From Rubinisphaera italica (GTDB taxonomy: Bacteria; Planctomycetota; Planctomycetia; Planctomycetales; Planctomycetaceae), in assembly GCF_007859715.1 (NCBI RefSeq), contig NZ_SJPG01000001.1, forward strand, positions 2,754,728 to 2,818,727: DNA of 64,000 nt. Reading direction: 5' to 3'. The position numbers and the translations under genes are program-made. Below, piece after piece: positions 29,874-39,292 of the stretch (position 1 is its first letter; the number at the start of each line of letters is the position of its first letter). Below the pieces are notes generated by a model. The model was not told the DNA's origin, ran no database searches, and saw only the letters and a program-made list of their open reading frames with translations.

Positions 29874-30779
29874 TTATTTAGAATTCTTTATCACGGACGA
29901 AACTCGTGTTTGAATTTCCTGATAGAGCTCCGCTGGCAATCCCCCTTGACTGGCCGCAGCGACATTCTCTTTGAGATGTTCTGGATTGCAAGTCCCCACA
30001 ATTGTCGTATCGCAATGAGGATGCGACAATGTATATCGTAAAATCATTTCTGATCGAGTCATCCCCTCTGTCAACAGTTCATCCAGACGTGCATTCGTCC
30101 AGACATCATTCAAATTGGGACGCTGAATCTCTGCATCTGGCCCCCCGTGAGCAATTCCTCCCCGAATAATAATTCCCGCACCCGTTTCAGCCGCTTTTGT
30201 AATCCAATCATTATGTTCGGGAGCTAGACACGAATACGGAATTTGAAAAGTATCAAATACACCTAACTCGATCATTCCCGGTAAATTTGGCAACGAACTT
30301 GAAACTCCCAGAAAGCGAATCAACCCCTGCGAGCGAAAATCTTCCAGCTGTTCGATGAGTCCTTCTTGTTCTAAGGTTTCGGCATCGCCACCGTGAAATT
30401 GGAGGAGATCAAGAAATTCCGACTGAGTTCGGAAAAGGGTATCTTCCAGATTCCTTTTGATAACATCCTGCTTCCAGGTATGCCGAATGTTAATTTCTTC
30501 TTCACCCTGGGTGTAATTGCAACCACACTTACTGGCGAGAATGAATTCTCCTCGACGCGAAGAAAGATATCGACCGATTCGCTCTTCACTGATCCCATAA
30601 TCGGGAGCGCTATCGATGAAGTTGATGCCCGCATCGAGTACCGCATTCAGAATTTGCTCAGACTCCTCCTCGGAAGCGACTCGCTTGCCCCACGTTTTCG
30701 GACCACGAATTCCCATGCTGCCATAGCCAAGTTGAGTGACTTCCAATCCCGTGCGACCAAGTGTTCTAGTTTTCAACAT
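29874..30779 (-). CDS. Aldo/keto reductase
   Basis: A 301-residue TIM-barrel NADPH oxidoreductase. The N-terminus MLKTRTLGRTGLEVTQLGYG is typical. The catalytic tetrad is recognisable as Asp and Tyr in FIDSAPDYGISEERIG, Lys in ILASKCG and His in LLQFHGG. LSHPHCDTTIVGTCNPEHLKEN is the usual cofactor-proximal C-terminal segment. The ATG at 30779 gives the family N-terminus. It heads a minus-strand cluster with cupin and permease and is divergent from the giant heme protein gene. The substrate is unknown. Confidence 0.9.
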   Translation of the reverse strand: MLKTRTLGRTGLEVTQLGYGSMGIRGPKTWGKRVASEEESEQILNAVLDAGINFIDSAPDYGISEERIGRYLSSRRGEFILASKCGCNYTQGEEEINIRHTWKQDVIKRNLEDTLFRTQSEFLDLLQFHGGDAETLEQEGLIEQLEDFRSQGLIRFLGVSSSLPNLPGMIELGVFDTFQIPYSCLAPEHNDWITKAAETGAGIIIRGGIAHGGPDAEIQRPNLNDVWTNARLDELLTEGMTRSEMILRYTLSHPHCDTTIVGTCNPEHLKENVAAASQGGLPAELYQEIQTRVSSVIKNSK

Positions 30780-30933
30780 GACTGAGACTTCTAAACTTTT
30801 TGGGTCAGGAATTTTGTATCGAGAGTTGTAGACATCAGCAAAGATTGCCATGATAAACGCAAAAGTAATCTTCGATGCATTCCTCGATCATACGGGATGC
30901 TATTTGACTGTAAAGGACGACGAAAGAATTCTC

Positions 30934-33900
30934 ATGATTCAAGCCCTCACCAGACTCACCTCCTGTTTCATAGCAGCCTGCCTGCTCGGTTTCCTAACTC
31001 TATCTTTCGAAAATACTCAAGCGGCTGAACCCAAACTCTCTTTGGAAAAAGAAGATCACATTGCCTACATCGGCAATACGCTGGCTGATCGTATGCAGCA
31101 CCATGCCTGGCTGGAAACTTATCTGCATGCACTTTACCCAGAGTACGATTTGACAGTCAGAAATCTGGCCGTCCCTGGCGATGAACTAAGTGTGCGTCCG
31201 CGTGAAGACAATTTCGGCAGTCCTGATGAATGGCTGGCTAAAGTTGAAGCCGATGTGATTTTCAGCTTCTTTGGTTACAACGAAGCAATGGATGGTCCGG
31301 ATGGACTCAATGAATTCCGTAAGCAACTCGAATCGACTATTGATGGCATGCAGTCGCAAAACTACAACGAGAAAACGGCTCCGACTCTAGTCTTCTTTTC
31401 ACCCATTGCTCACGAAAATCTCCACAGTGCTGATCTGCCTGATGGGGAAGCCAATAATAAGAATCTCGAACTTTATACGGACGCCATGCGGGATGTCTGT
31501 CAGTCCAAGCAGGTTCTGTTTGTCGACCTGTTCCATCCTTCGCAACAGTTGTATGAATCCTCTGAGAAGCCGCTGACAATGAACGGCATCCATCTGCTCA
31601 GCGATGGGAATCGTGCCATGGCAGATGTAATACTTAAAGAATTGTTTGGCAAAGACAAAGTCGATATTGATGCCAAAGAACTTGAACGTCTGCGACAAGC
31701 AATACTCGTCAAGAACGATTACTGGTTCAATCGCTATCGTGTCGTCGATGGTTATAACGTCTTTGGAGGACGCTCCAAACTTGCCTGGTTTGGTCAGTCC
31801 AATGCCGATGTGATGATGCGAGAAATGGAAATCTTCGATGTCATGACGGCCAATCGCGACAAACGCGTTTGGGCGGTCGCTCGCGGCGGAGATTTAGAAG
31901 TAAAAGATGACAATCTTCCTCAGGAACTGGACGTCAAAACGAACAAGCCCGGAAATCTTGACGACGGCAGTTATTCCTATCTTGGTGGTGAGGAAGCGAT
32001 TTCCAAGATGACGATTGCCAAAGGAATGGAAGTCAATCTTTTTGCCTCCGAGGAAATGTTCCCGGAATTGATCAACCCTGTGCAGATGGCAGTCGACACA
32101 GACGGAATATTATATGCTTCCGTCTGGCCAAGTTATCCGCACTGGAATCCGACTGAAAAGCGACGAGATCGCATCGTCTGCCTACCCGACGAAAACGCTG
32201 ATGGAGTCGCCGACGAGTGCATCATCTTTGCCGATGAACTCAACAGTGTGACCGGCTTCGAATTCTGGGGTGGCGGAATGCTGGTAGCGGCTTTGCCAGA
32301 ACTCTGGTTTCTTAAAGATACCGATGGCGATCACAAAGCCGATGTGAAAATTCGCATGTTACAGGGACTTTCCAGTGCCGATTCGCATCACTCGGCCAAT
32401 GCAATGGTACTCGGGCCAGACGGCTGGCTGTACTGGTCTCGCGGTGTCTTCAATGTTGCTAATATCGAAACTCCTACCAAAACATTCCGGGCAGGCAGCA
32501 CGGGAGTCTATCGATTCAATCCCCGCACTTTCGAAATGGAATTTCACTTCCCGATTGGCCCCAATCCTCACGGCGATGTCTTCGATCAATGGGGATATCA
32601 GTTCGCCAACGATGGCACAAGTGGAACGGGATCCTACGTCAATATCGGCAAAGGTGTCGGTAATAAACAGTGGTTCAAAAAACGAGTGCGTCCCGTTGCT
32701 GCTACGGGCATTCTTTCCAGCAGTCAGTTTCCTGAAGAAAATCAGGGGAATTTCCTGATCTGTAACTGCATCGGATTTCTCGGCGTTCTGCAGCATGAAG
32801 TCAAATATGATGGAGCCGACATTTCCTGCGAAGAAATCGAACCAATTCTGTTTTCTGACGATCCCAACTTCCGTCCCACCGATGTCGAAATTGGCAGCGA
32901 TGGAGCCCTGTATGTTTCGGACTGGAGCAATGCTCTAATTGGTCACATGCAACATAATATGCGGGATCCAAACCGAGATCATGAGCATGGACGAATTTAT
33001 CGAGTCACAGCTAAAAATCGTCCACTTGTGATGCAACCCAATTTGAAGGGGGCACCGATTGCGGAAGTTTGCAAATCGTTCTTCGCCAAAGAGAATGCAA
33101 CTCGATATCGCGCCCGTATTGAATTGAGTGGTCGTGAAACAGAAGACGTTGTCAAAGAACTGAGTTCGTTTACTAAGTCACTCGATGTGAATAAGCCTGA
33201 GGATGCTCAGGCGATGTTGGAATGCCTGTGGGTCTTGGAAGAACATCGCGTTCCAAATTTGGAATTGATCCAAACACTCTACAAAGCGAAAGAACCCCGA
33301 GTTCGTGCGGCTGCGATTCGTACACTCGGGCATTGGGGAACTCAAGTTGAAGGCTGGGAGCCAGTCCTGATGGCTGCTTCTGCCGATGAATCTCCACTTG
33401 TTCGAGCCGAAGCAGTGAAGTCTGCGGTCGCATTTTCGGGTGTCACATCGGCTGAAGTCGTCTTCAATGTCGCCACTCAGCCGACTGACGTCGAACTTGA
33501 TGTGGTCATCAAATATGCATTGAGCCAAATCCCCGTTGATAAACTGTTAAAGGAAGTCATGCGATCAAAAGGTGACTTATCACCACCAGCCCGCCAGTAC
33601 GCATTAAAGAATTCCTCAGCCGAAGACTTACTGGCTTATGAACAGTCTGCTGAGGTTTATGAGGCCATTCTTTCTCGTGCAAACACTCCAATCAACTCAT
33701 TGCGAGAGGCTCTGAATGGATTTGCACAATTCGAGAATTCCAATCCAGCCTCGCTGATCATGAAGCTGATGGCTGAACGTGATCAATCCAATCAAATCGC
33801 CAGTCTGACAGGCCTCGGAATTTTATTGCAGGAACAACCGGCTGAGTCACTTAAAAAAGTACGAAACCAACTGGAGAAGTTTGCCCTGGAAGGTAATAAC

Positions 33901-35880
33901 GAAGCAACTCGCCGCTCAGCGATTGCCGCATTGATTACCACAGATGGCTCTGGAGAAAACGCATATTTCCTGACGTCAAAAAGTAAAGACCATTTACAGG
34001 ATTTCCTGGCTGCGGTTCCCTTAATCGAAAACTCAGACCTGCGAAGCAATCTTTATAACAGTATTCGCTCACTGGTTTTTGAACTGCCACCAAATCTTTC
34101 TTCGGAAGGTGGACAGGTCGAACAGCGAGTTCCCGGCATTCATGTCGATTTTTATTATCCGAGCCCAACGAATGTTGCCATCGAAACCCTGGCAAAACTC
34201 AAACCTGTCGATAGCGGGATCGTTCCTGAAATCGTCATGAATGTGCCACAAAAAACACAGAATGATAAATTCGCTCTTCAGTTCAAAGGCCTGATTGATA
34301 TCCCCCGTTCGGGAGATTACACATTCTTTATCAAATCGGATGATGGCTCACGCATTTATCTGGATAATAAAATCCTTGTCAATAACGATGGCCTTCACGG
34401 TTTTTCCGAAAAGAATGGTAAAGCGAAACTTGCTGCCGGACTGCATCATTTGACGGTCACTTACTTCGACAATGGTGGAGGTGATGGCCTGGAAGTGAAC
34501 TGGTCTGGCCCTGGCATCAAGAAACAGAAAATCCCTGCTTCTGTGTTATTTGCCAACGGTGGACAATCATTGCAACAACTGGCAGTCGTTTCCCTGGGCT
34601 CGATCCCAGGCCACGATGCCGAGAAGTTCAATGATCTCTCTCAGCTACTCAAACGCAATAAATACCAACAGGCTGCCATTCGCGTACTGCGAGCTATTCC
34701 CGAAGAGAATTGGCCCAAAGCCGATTCTACCAGTCTGATCGACAACCTGATTGGCTATCTGAGCAATGTGCCCGTTGCCAGCCGAACCAATGCGACATCG
34801 ACCGATGCCATTTCCATTGTTCGCTCTCTCGCATCTCGCCTGCCACAAAATGAAGCTGATAAAGTTCTCGCACGACTGGACAATCTGGATGTTCGCGTGA
34901 TTGCCATCGGGACCGTTCCAGCACGAATGATCTACGACAAAGAAATCATTGCGGTTGAGGCTGGAAAGCCTGTCGAGTTTCGCTTTTCCAATTCCGATCA
35001 TATGCCACACAACTTTGCGATCATCTTACCAGGCTCGCTTGAAGAAGTCGGAACCCTGGCTGAAGAGACCGCAAGAGAGCCGGACGCGAAAGATCGAGAA
35101 TACATTCCAGTATCTGACAAAATCCTGCTCGGCAGTCGTCTCCTTGAACCGGGTGAAAAACAGGCGTTAACGTTTGAAGTTCCTAAAACTCCTGGCATTT
35201 ATCCCTATGTTTGTACTTATCCGGGCCATTGGCGAAGAATGTATGGAGCCCTGTATGTCGTAGAAGACCTGAAAGCCTACCAGTCCGATCCGGCTGCGTA
35301 TCTAGCCAGCCACTCCCTGGAAATTAAGGACGAATTGCTCAAGTTCGCCAACCGCAACACGGAGTGGAAATACGACGATCTGGCCAAGTCTCTACCACAG
35401 GTGATGCATGGACGTTCTTTTGATGTGGGAAAAAGTCTGTTCAAAGTCGCGAACTGTGTTGCCTGTCATAAATTGAACAACGAAGGCAAGGAGATTGGAC
35501 CGGATCTGACTAAGCTTGATCCTAAAAAACAAAACCTGGAATTCCTGCTCCGGTCACTCGTCGAACCTTCCAAAGCGATTGACGAAAAGTATCAATCCAA
35601 TACCTTCGTACTCGCTTCAGGAAAAGTCGTGACCGGAATGATCGTCAAAGAGACGGATGATGAAATCCAACTTCTGGTCGATCCGATGGCCAAAGCCGAT
35701 CCTCTTACCATTTCCGTTGATGACATCGATGATCAGGTCAAATCAAAGCTTTCCATCATGCCAGCCGGCTTGCTGAACAAGCTAACCGAAGAAGAGATTC
35801 TTGACTTGATCGCATACATTTATGCTCAAGGAGATATGAAGCACAAAATGTATTCCGAGCACATGCATCACCAACCTTAA
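30934..35880 (+). CDS. Giant PVC-type heme-binding protein: SGNH, propeller, HEAT, PA14, cupredoxin, cytochrome c
   Basis: A 1648-residue secreted protein. Domains in order: signal peptide; SGNH-hydrolase-like domain (about 37-240; IGNTLAD replaces the GDS nucleophile motif, while MNGIHL keeps the C-terminal His); a sorbosone-dehydrogenase-like beta-propeller of the PVC family (about 350-700); HEAT-like helical repeats (about 720-1000); a PA14 domain (about 1068-1204, SDDGSRIYLDNK); a blue-copper cupredoxin (about 1310-1440, with DHMPHNF and CTYPGHWRRM supplying His, Cys, His, Met); and a C-terminal cytochrome c with CVACH at about 1508. Expected at the cell surface or in the periplasm for electron transfer linked to polymer binding or oxidation (inference). 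The ATG at 30934 directly precedes the signal peptide. Confidence 0.88.
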   Translation: MIQALTRLTSCFIAACLLGFLTLSFENTQAAEPKLSLEKEDHIAYIGNTLADRMQHHAWLETYLHALYPEYDLTVRNLAVPGDELSVRPREDNFGSPDEWLAKVEADVIFSFFGYNEAMDGPDGLNEFRKQLESTIDGMQSQNYNEKTAPTLVFFSPIAHENLHSADLPDGEANNKNLELYTDAMRDVCQSKQVLFVDLFHPSQQLYESSEKPLTMNGIHLLSDGNRAMADVILKELFGKDKVDIDAKELERLRQAILVKNDYWFNRYRVVDGYNVFGGRSKLAWFGQSNADVMMREMEIFDVMTANRDKRVWAVARGGDLEVKDDNLPQELDVKTNKPGNLDDGSYSYLGGEEAISKMTIAKGMEVNLFASEEMFPELINPVQMAVDTDGILYASVWPSYPHWNPTEKRRDRIVCLPDENADGVADECIIFADELNSVTGFEFWGGGMLVAALPELWFLKDTDGDHKADVKIRMLQGLSSADSHHSANAMVLGPDGWLYWSRGVFNVANIETPTKTFRAGSTGVYRFNPRTFEMEFHFPIGPNPHGDVFDQWGYQFANDGTSGTGSYVNIGKGVGNKQWFKKRVRPVAATGILSSSQFPEENQGNFLICNCIGFLGVLQHEVKYDGADISCEEIEPILFSDDPNFRPTDVEIGSDGALYVSDWSNALIGHMQHNMRDPNRDHEHGRIYRVTAKNRPLVMQPNLKGAPIAEVCKSFFAKENATRYRARIELSGRETEDVVKELSSFTKSLDVNKPEDAQAMLECLWVLEEHRVPNLELIQTLYKAKEPRVRAAAIRTLGHWGTQVEGWEPVLMAASADESPLVRAEAVKSAVAFSGVTSAEVVFNVATQPTDVELDVVIKYALSQIPVDKLLKEVMRSKGDLSPPARQYALKNSSAEDLLAYEQSAEVYEAILSRANTPINSLREALNGFAQFENSNPASLIMKLMAERDQSNQIASLTGLGILLQEQPAESLKKVRNQLEKFALEGNNEATRRSAIAALITTDGSGENAYFLTSKSKDHLQDFLAAVPLIENSDLRSNLYNSIRSLVFELPPNLSSEGGQVEQRVPGIHVDFYYPSPTNVAIETLAKLKPVDSGIVPEIVMNVPQKTQNDKFALQFKGLIDIPRSGDYTFFIKSDDGSRIYLDNKILVNNDGLHGFSEKNGKAKLAAGLHHLTVTYFDNGGGDGLEVNWSGPGIKKQKIPASVLFANGGQSLQQLAVVSLGSIPGHDAEKFNDLSQLLKRNKYQQAAIRVLRAIPEENWPKADSTSLIDNLIGYLSNVPVASRTNATSTDAISIVRSLASRLPQNEADKVLARLDNLDVRVIAIGTVPARMIYDKEIIAVEAGKPVEFRFSNSDHMPHNFAIILPGSLEEVGTLAEETAREPDAKDREYIPVSDKILLGSRLLEPGEKQALTFEVPKTPGIYPYVCTYPGHWRRMYGALYVVEDLKAYQSDPAAYLASHSLEIKDELLKFANRNTEWKYDDLAKSLPQVMHGRSFDVGKSLFKVANCVACHKLNNEGKEIGPDLTKLDPKKQNLEFLLRSLVEPSKAIDEKYQSNTFVLASGKVVTGMIVKETDDEIQLLVDPMAKADPLTISVDDIDDQVKSKLSIMPAGLLNKLTEEEILDLIAYIYAQGDMKHKMYSEHMHHQP

Positions 35881-35930
35881 ACTCACATTCTGAAGCGTCA
35901 GCGAGGAAAGTGAAATCGAGCTTCAATTCA

Positions 35931-35963
35931 CCACTGCTGGATGAACCCAGCAGTGGTTTTTTA
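35931..35963 (+). terminator. Rho-independent terminator of the giant heme protein gene
   Basis: Ten-base stem CCACTGCTGG / CCAGCAGTGG with a 6-nt loop, followed by TTTTTTATT, about 50 bp after the stop codon. Confidence 0.9.
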
Positions 35964-35964
35964 T

Positions 35965-36069
35965 TAGAGCATTTCTAAATGCAGTGTGCCTTCGCATGTA
36001 CGATTATTTGCCTAAATCGATGCATTTGCTCAGGCAGAACGCGGAAAATTGATTTTGGAAATGCTCTAG
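35965..36069 (+). repeat. Subfamily B MITE
   Basis: About 105 bp with ends TAGAGCATTTCTAAAT and ATTTTGGAAATGCTCTAG forming an imperfect inverted repeat, each bounded by TA. The interior (TCGCATGTACGAT, TTTGCTCAGGCAGAACGCGG) is related to subfamily A. It abuts a subfamily A copy, sharing one TA. A second B copy lies at 60353. Confidence 0.85.
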
Positions 36070-36172
36070 ACCATTTTCAAATGGTAACTGCAGTCGCATG
36101 GACATCAAATGTCCTAAAAACGATGAGTTTGCTCCTGCTGAACGCTGCAGGTGATTTTTGAATATGCCCTAG
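36066..36172 (+). repeat. Subfamily A MITE, adjoining a B copy
   Basis: About 105 bp from CTAGACCATTTTCAAATGG to TTTTTGAATATGCCCTAG. It is nearly identical to the copy at 43990, which suggests recent spread. It starts at the CTAG where the B element ends. Confidence 0.88.
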
Positions 36173-36176
36173 GATC

Positions 36177-39100
36177 CTACTTTCGACGCGCCCCCTGTGA
36201 GAGATATGCCAGTAAATTCCGGATGTCTTCATCCGACAAATCTTTGAGCACATCTTCGGGCATCAGCGATTTCTCCATCGCCTTGAAGATTTCAAGATCC
36301 TCTCGGGCAAGAATGATTTTACGATTATCAGCAGTGCGGATGGTGACCGTTTGAGGATCCTGGGCAGCAACCATGCCCGTGATCACTCGGCCATCCAAAG
36401 TCACCGCAATATAGGATTGATAACCCTCCCGAATTTCCAGACTAGGCTCGACCATGGCTGGCAACCAGAATTTTGGATTGCCTCGTTCGTAACCATCAAG
36501 TGGCGGACCGATCGTTTCGCCTTGCCCGAAAAGCTTGTGACAGTTCGCGCATTTCTTTTTGAAATGAACTTCTCCTTTGGCTGAGTCTCCTGCGGATTCC
36601 GCCAGCATTGAAAGCAGACGATTAATCTCCTCTGCCTTTTCCGCTTTTGAAATTTCGACTGGTTTGCCAAAAGCCTTTTCAACTGCTGAGATAAGTTCGG
36701 GATCATCGTAGGACCGAAGTTGCTGAATCACATCAGCTGGAACGTCTTCGGCTTTCATCTGCCAGGAATTGACATAGTCGACCAGTTTCATGGCCCAATC
36801 TTTACGGGAAGCCAGTGTTCTGCAGGCAGTTGTTCTCAAATTGTGTTCTGCCGAAATCCGACTCTGAAAGGATCCAATCAAATTGGCGGCGATTCCTGGG
36901 TCGTCATAATTGGCCAGGGATTGAATCGCCACCCGTTGAAACGCAGGTTCATTTGTACTGCGTCCAGTCGCCAGCGAGACGAGTGTACTTACAACTTCAG
37001 GAGCCTTCACTTCTCCAAACGCGCGAGCCAGTTCCATCCGCAGGCCCAAGTCGCTATTTGTATCTTTCAAAGCCTTAATCGCGGGAGGAACGGCTTCTGG
37101 TTTTCCCTGACGTAACGCCAGCACAATGCCATCATTCCCGAGTGAATCCAGATAATCTGCCAGAGCTTTTTCAAGAGATACTGGAAGTGGTGGCACTGTT
37201 CGCCCCTGAAATGCTTTATTCAAACCAATCAGTAAAAGCTCACGGGATTTGTCATCCGGTGCAATTTCTACCAGACGGGCGCAGTGCTGCAAATCTTCGG
37301 GCGTTCCTGCCGCAGCGTATCTTTGCATAAGCCGTGTTGTAATTGCAGTCTGAGTCAACTCCAGTGACCACACTTCCGGATTGGAAAACGTCTTTTCAAT
37401 CTCGGCAAAATCTTCCGCATGGGCTTCGACGGCCCACCATAACATTAAAGGCATATGTGGATCCGTTAGATCCTGTTCATGATGTAACAGTTGAGTCACA
37501 ACTGGAAGGGCAAATTCAGCGTCGATTCGCTTAGCCGTGGAAGCCAGTTGACTGCGGACCTGCACCTGCGGTTCATTAGCTGCTACAACTGCAAGCGCTT
37601 CGTAAACCTTTGAATCAATATTTTTGAGTGTGCCATCTCCAATCAGCCTGACAACCCATCTGCGGATATGCTCATCCGGATGCTGCAACCATTTCTGGCA
37701 AAGATCGGAGTCCAGCTCACCCATCAGATTCAAAGCCCATAAACTTTCTAGCGATGACTTCTCATTAACTTTTGCAATCAACTGCTCGACTACGGAACTA
37801 TCCGCACGCCAGCCCAGTTCGAGCATCGCACGACGACGTACCCATTTGTTCGAATGCTCCAATAAAGTGATTAGCTCCTCGGCAGTCTTCTGATGTAAAT
37901 CTCCGAGTTGATAATTGGGTGATGAATCTGTCGGTCGGACACGATAAATACGACCACTCTCTTTATGCCAATCGTCCACAGGGCTGACATGACTGAGGCG
38001 AGTGTCGGACCAGTCAGCAATATAAACACTTCCATCTGGACCGACGCCATTGTAAACCGGTCGAAACCAGCGATCCGAACTTTCGAGCAAATTCGTGTGA
38101 TCTACCGTGCGGTAAGTTGACCCCTGAGGAATTCTTTCACTGTGCCAGACGATATTATGGAGGGAATTCGGTGCAATAATATCGCCGTTGTAATCCTGGG
38201 GAAACAACCCACCTTCATAGATGAGAAAGGCTTGTGCAAAACGCCTGCCATCCCCTTCAAATCCCATGTGAGTAAAATACCCAAACGCATACGGGTTGGT
38301 GAGAGGCCCATGTTTACCCCAGTTCTTATCTGCATAACTGCCCTGGGGATAATAATAACCACGTGTATTTCCGCCGTTCGTTCCAGAGAAAACCCGCCCC
38401 TTGGAATCAATATCCAGACTGAACGTATTTCCGCCCCCTTCGGCATAAATTTCGAAGACTTTCGTCACAGGATGATATCGCCAGATACACTGCCCCTGGA
38501 ATTCAACACCCTTGGTCACTTCAGAACTCACAACTCCAGCAGTCGTGCTGCCATTGGCGGCATACAGCCAGCCATCCGGTCCCCATAACAGACTATTGGA
38601 AATCGAATGCGTATCCTGAATCCCGAAACCACTCAAGTGGACTTCAGGGTCACCATCGGGAATATCATCCCCATTTGCATCGGGATAAAAGAGCAAATAA
38701 GGAGGGTTCAATACCCAGATACCACCATTCCCTACTTGAACCGAAGAAGCGATATTCAAGCCGGTAATGACATCTTTTGAGGTATCGTAAATACCATCGC
38801 CATCGGTATCTTCATGAACAGTGACCTTGTCCAGCCCCTTGACTCCTTTTGGTGGAGGCTCTGGAATTTTATCGAACACTGCTCGTAAATACTGGTCAAA
38901 GCGTACCACTTTCAAGCCAGCCGGGTATTGATACTGTCGATACTGCAACACCCACATTCGACCGCGAGAGTCCCATGTCAGAAACAAGGGCTGAGAAACC
39001 TCAGGCTCATGTGCGATCAAATCAACCGTCATGCCCTCTTTAACATCAAATGATTTGAGGGACTCCAGCGGCGGCGTCGGATCAGAACCATCCGACATCA

Positions 39101-39251
39101 CACCCTTGCCTCCGAAGGACTTGAAGACTTCTTCAACCCGTTTATTGCCCGCAACAGGATTGTCCTGCGCATGATTCTCTGCCAGGAGAACTGTGAGGCA
39201 GAGGCAAACGGGAAGAATAAAGGTTAAATTTCGCGCGGAGAGATACGGCAT
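36177..39251 (-). CDS. PVC-type heme-binding protein with propeller and HEAT repeats
   Basis: A 1024-residue secreted protein. After a signal peptide (LTFILPVCLCLTVLLAENHA) it has a PVC-family beta-propeller (about 70-460; MTVDLIAHEPEVSQPLFLTWD, LLWGPDGWLYAANGST, PDGSVYIADWSDTR), a long stretch of HEAT-like repeats (about 470-830; NKWVRRRAMLELGW, HIRRWVVRLIGD), and a C-terminal cytochrome c with CANCH at about 900 and the usual downstream DGRVITGMV and LMPEDVLKDLSDEDIRNLL. It is the third gene of a minus-strand operon. The ATG at 39251 lies 42 nt after the DUF1501 stop codon. Function probably periplasmic oxidation/electron transfer; substrate unknown. Confidence 0.9.
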   Translation of the reverse strand: MPYLSARNLTFILPVCLCLTVLLAENHAQDNPVAGNKRVEEVFKSFGGKGVMSDGSDPTPPLESLKSFDVKEGMTVDLIAHEPEVSQPLFLTWDSRGRMWVLQYRQYQYPAGLKVVRFDQYLRAVFDKIPEPPPKGVKGLDKVTVHEDTDGDGIYDTSKDVITGLNIASSVQVGNGGIWVLNPPYLLFYPDANGDDIPDGDPEVHLSGFGIQDTHSISNSLLWGPDGWLYAANGSTTAGVVSSEVTKGVEFQGQCIWRYHPVTKVFEIYAEGGGNTFSLDIDSKGRVFSGTNGGNTRGYYYPQGSYADKNWGKHGPLTNPYAFGYFTHMGFEGDGRRFAQAFLIYEGGLFPQDYNGDIIAPNSLHNIVWHSERIPQGSTYRTVDHTNLLESSDRWFRPVYNGVGPDGSVYIADWSDTRLSHVSPVDDWHKESGRIYRVRPTDSSPNYQLGDLHQKTAEELITLLEHSNKWVRRRAMLELGWRADSSVVEQLIAKVNEKSSLESLWALNLMGELDSDLCQKWLQHPDEHIRRWVVRLIGDGTLKNIDSKVYEALAVVAANEPQVQVRSQLASTAKRIDAEFALPVVTQLLHHEQDLTDPHMPLMLWWAVEAHAEDFAEIEKTFSNPEVWSLELTQTAITTRLMQRYAAAGTPEDLQHCARLVEIAPDDKSRELLLIGLNKAFQGRTVPPLPVSLEKALADYLDSLGNDGIVLALRQGKPEAVPPAIKALKDTNSDLGLRMELARAFGEVKAPEVVSTLVSLATGRSTNEPAFQRVAIQSLANYDDPGIAANLIGSFQSRISAEHNLRTTACRTLASRKDWAMKLVDYVNSWQMKAEDVPADVIQQLRSYDDPELISAVEKAFGKPVEISKAEKAEEINRLLSMLAESAGDSAKGEVHFKKKCANCHKLFGQGETIGPPLDGYERGNPKFWLPAMVEPSLEIREGYQSYIAVTLDGRVITGMVAAQDPQTVTIRTADNRKIILAREDLEIFKAMEKSLMPEDVLKDLSDEDIRNLLAYLSQGARRK

Positions 39252-39292
39252 AAGGAAATACTTTGAGGCTAGAATAGGGGGAGTGAACGCTT

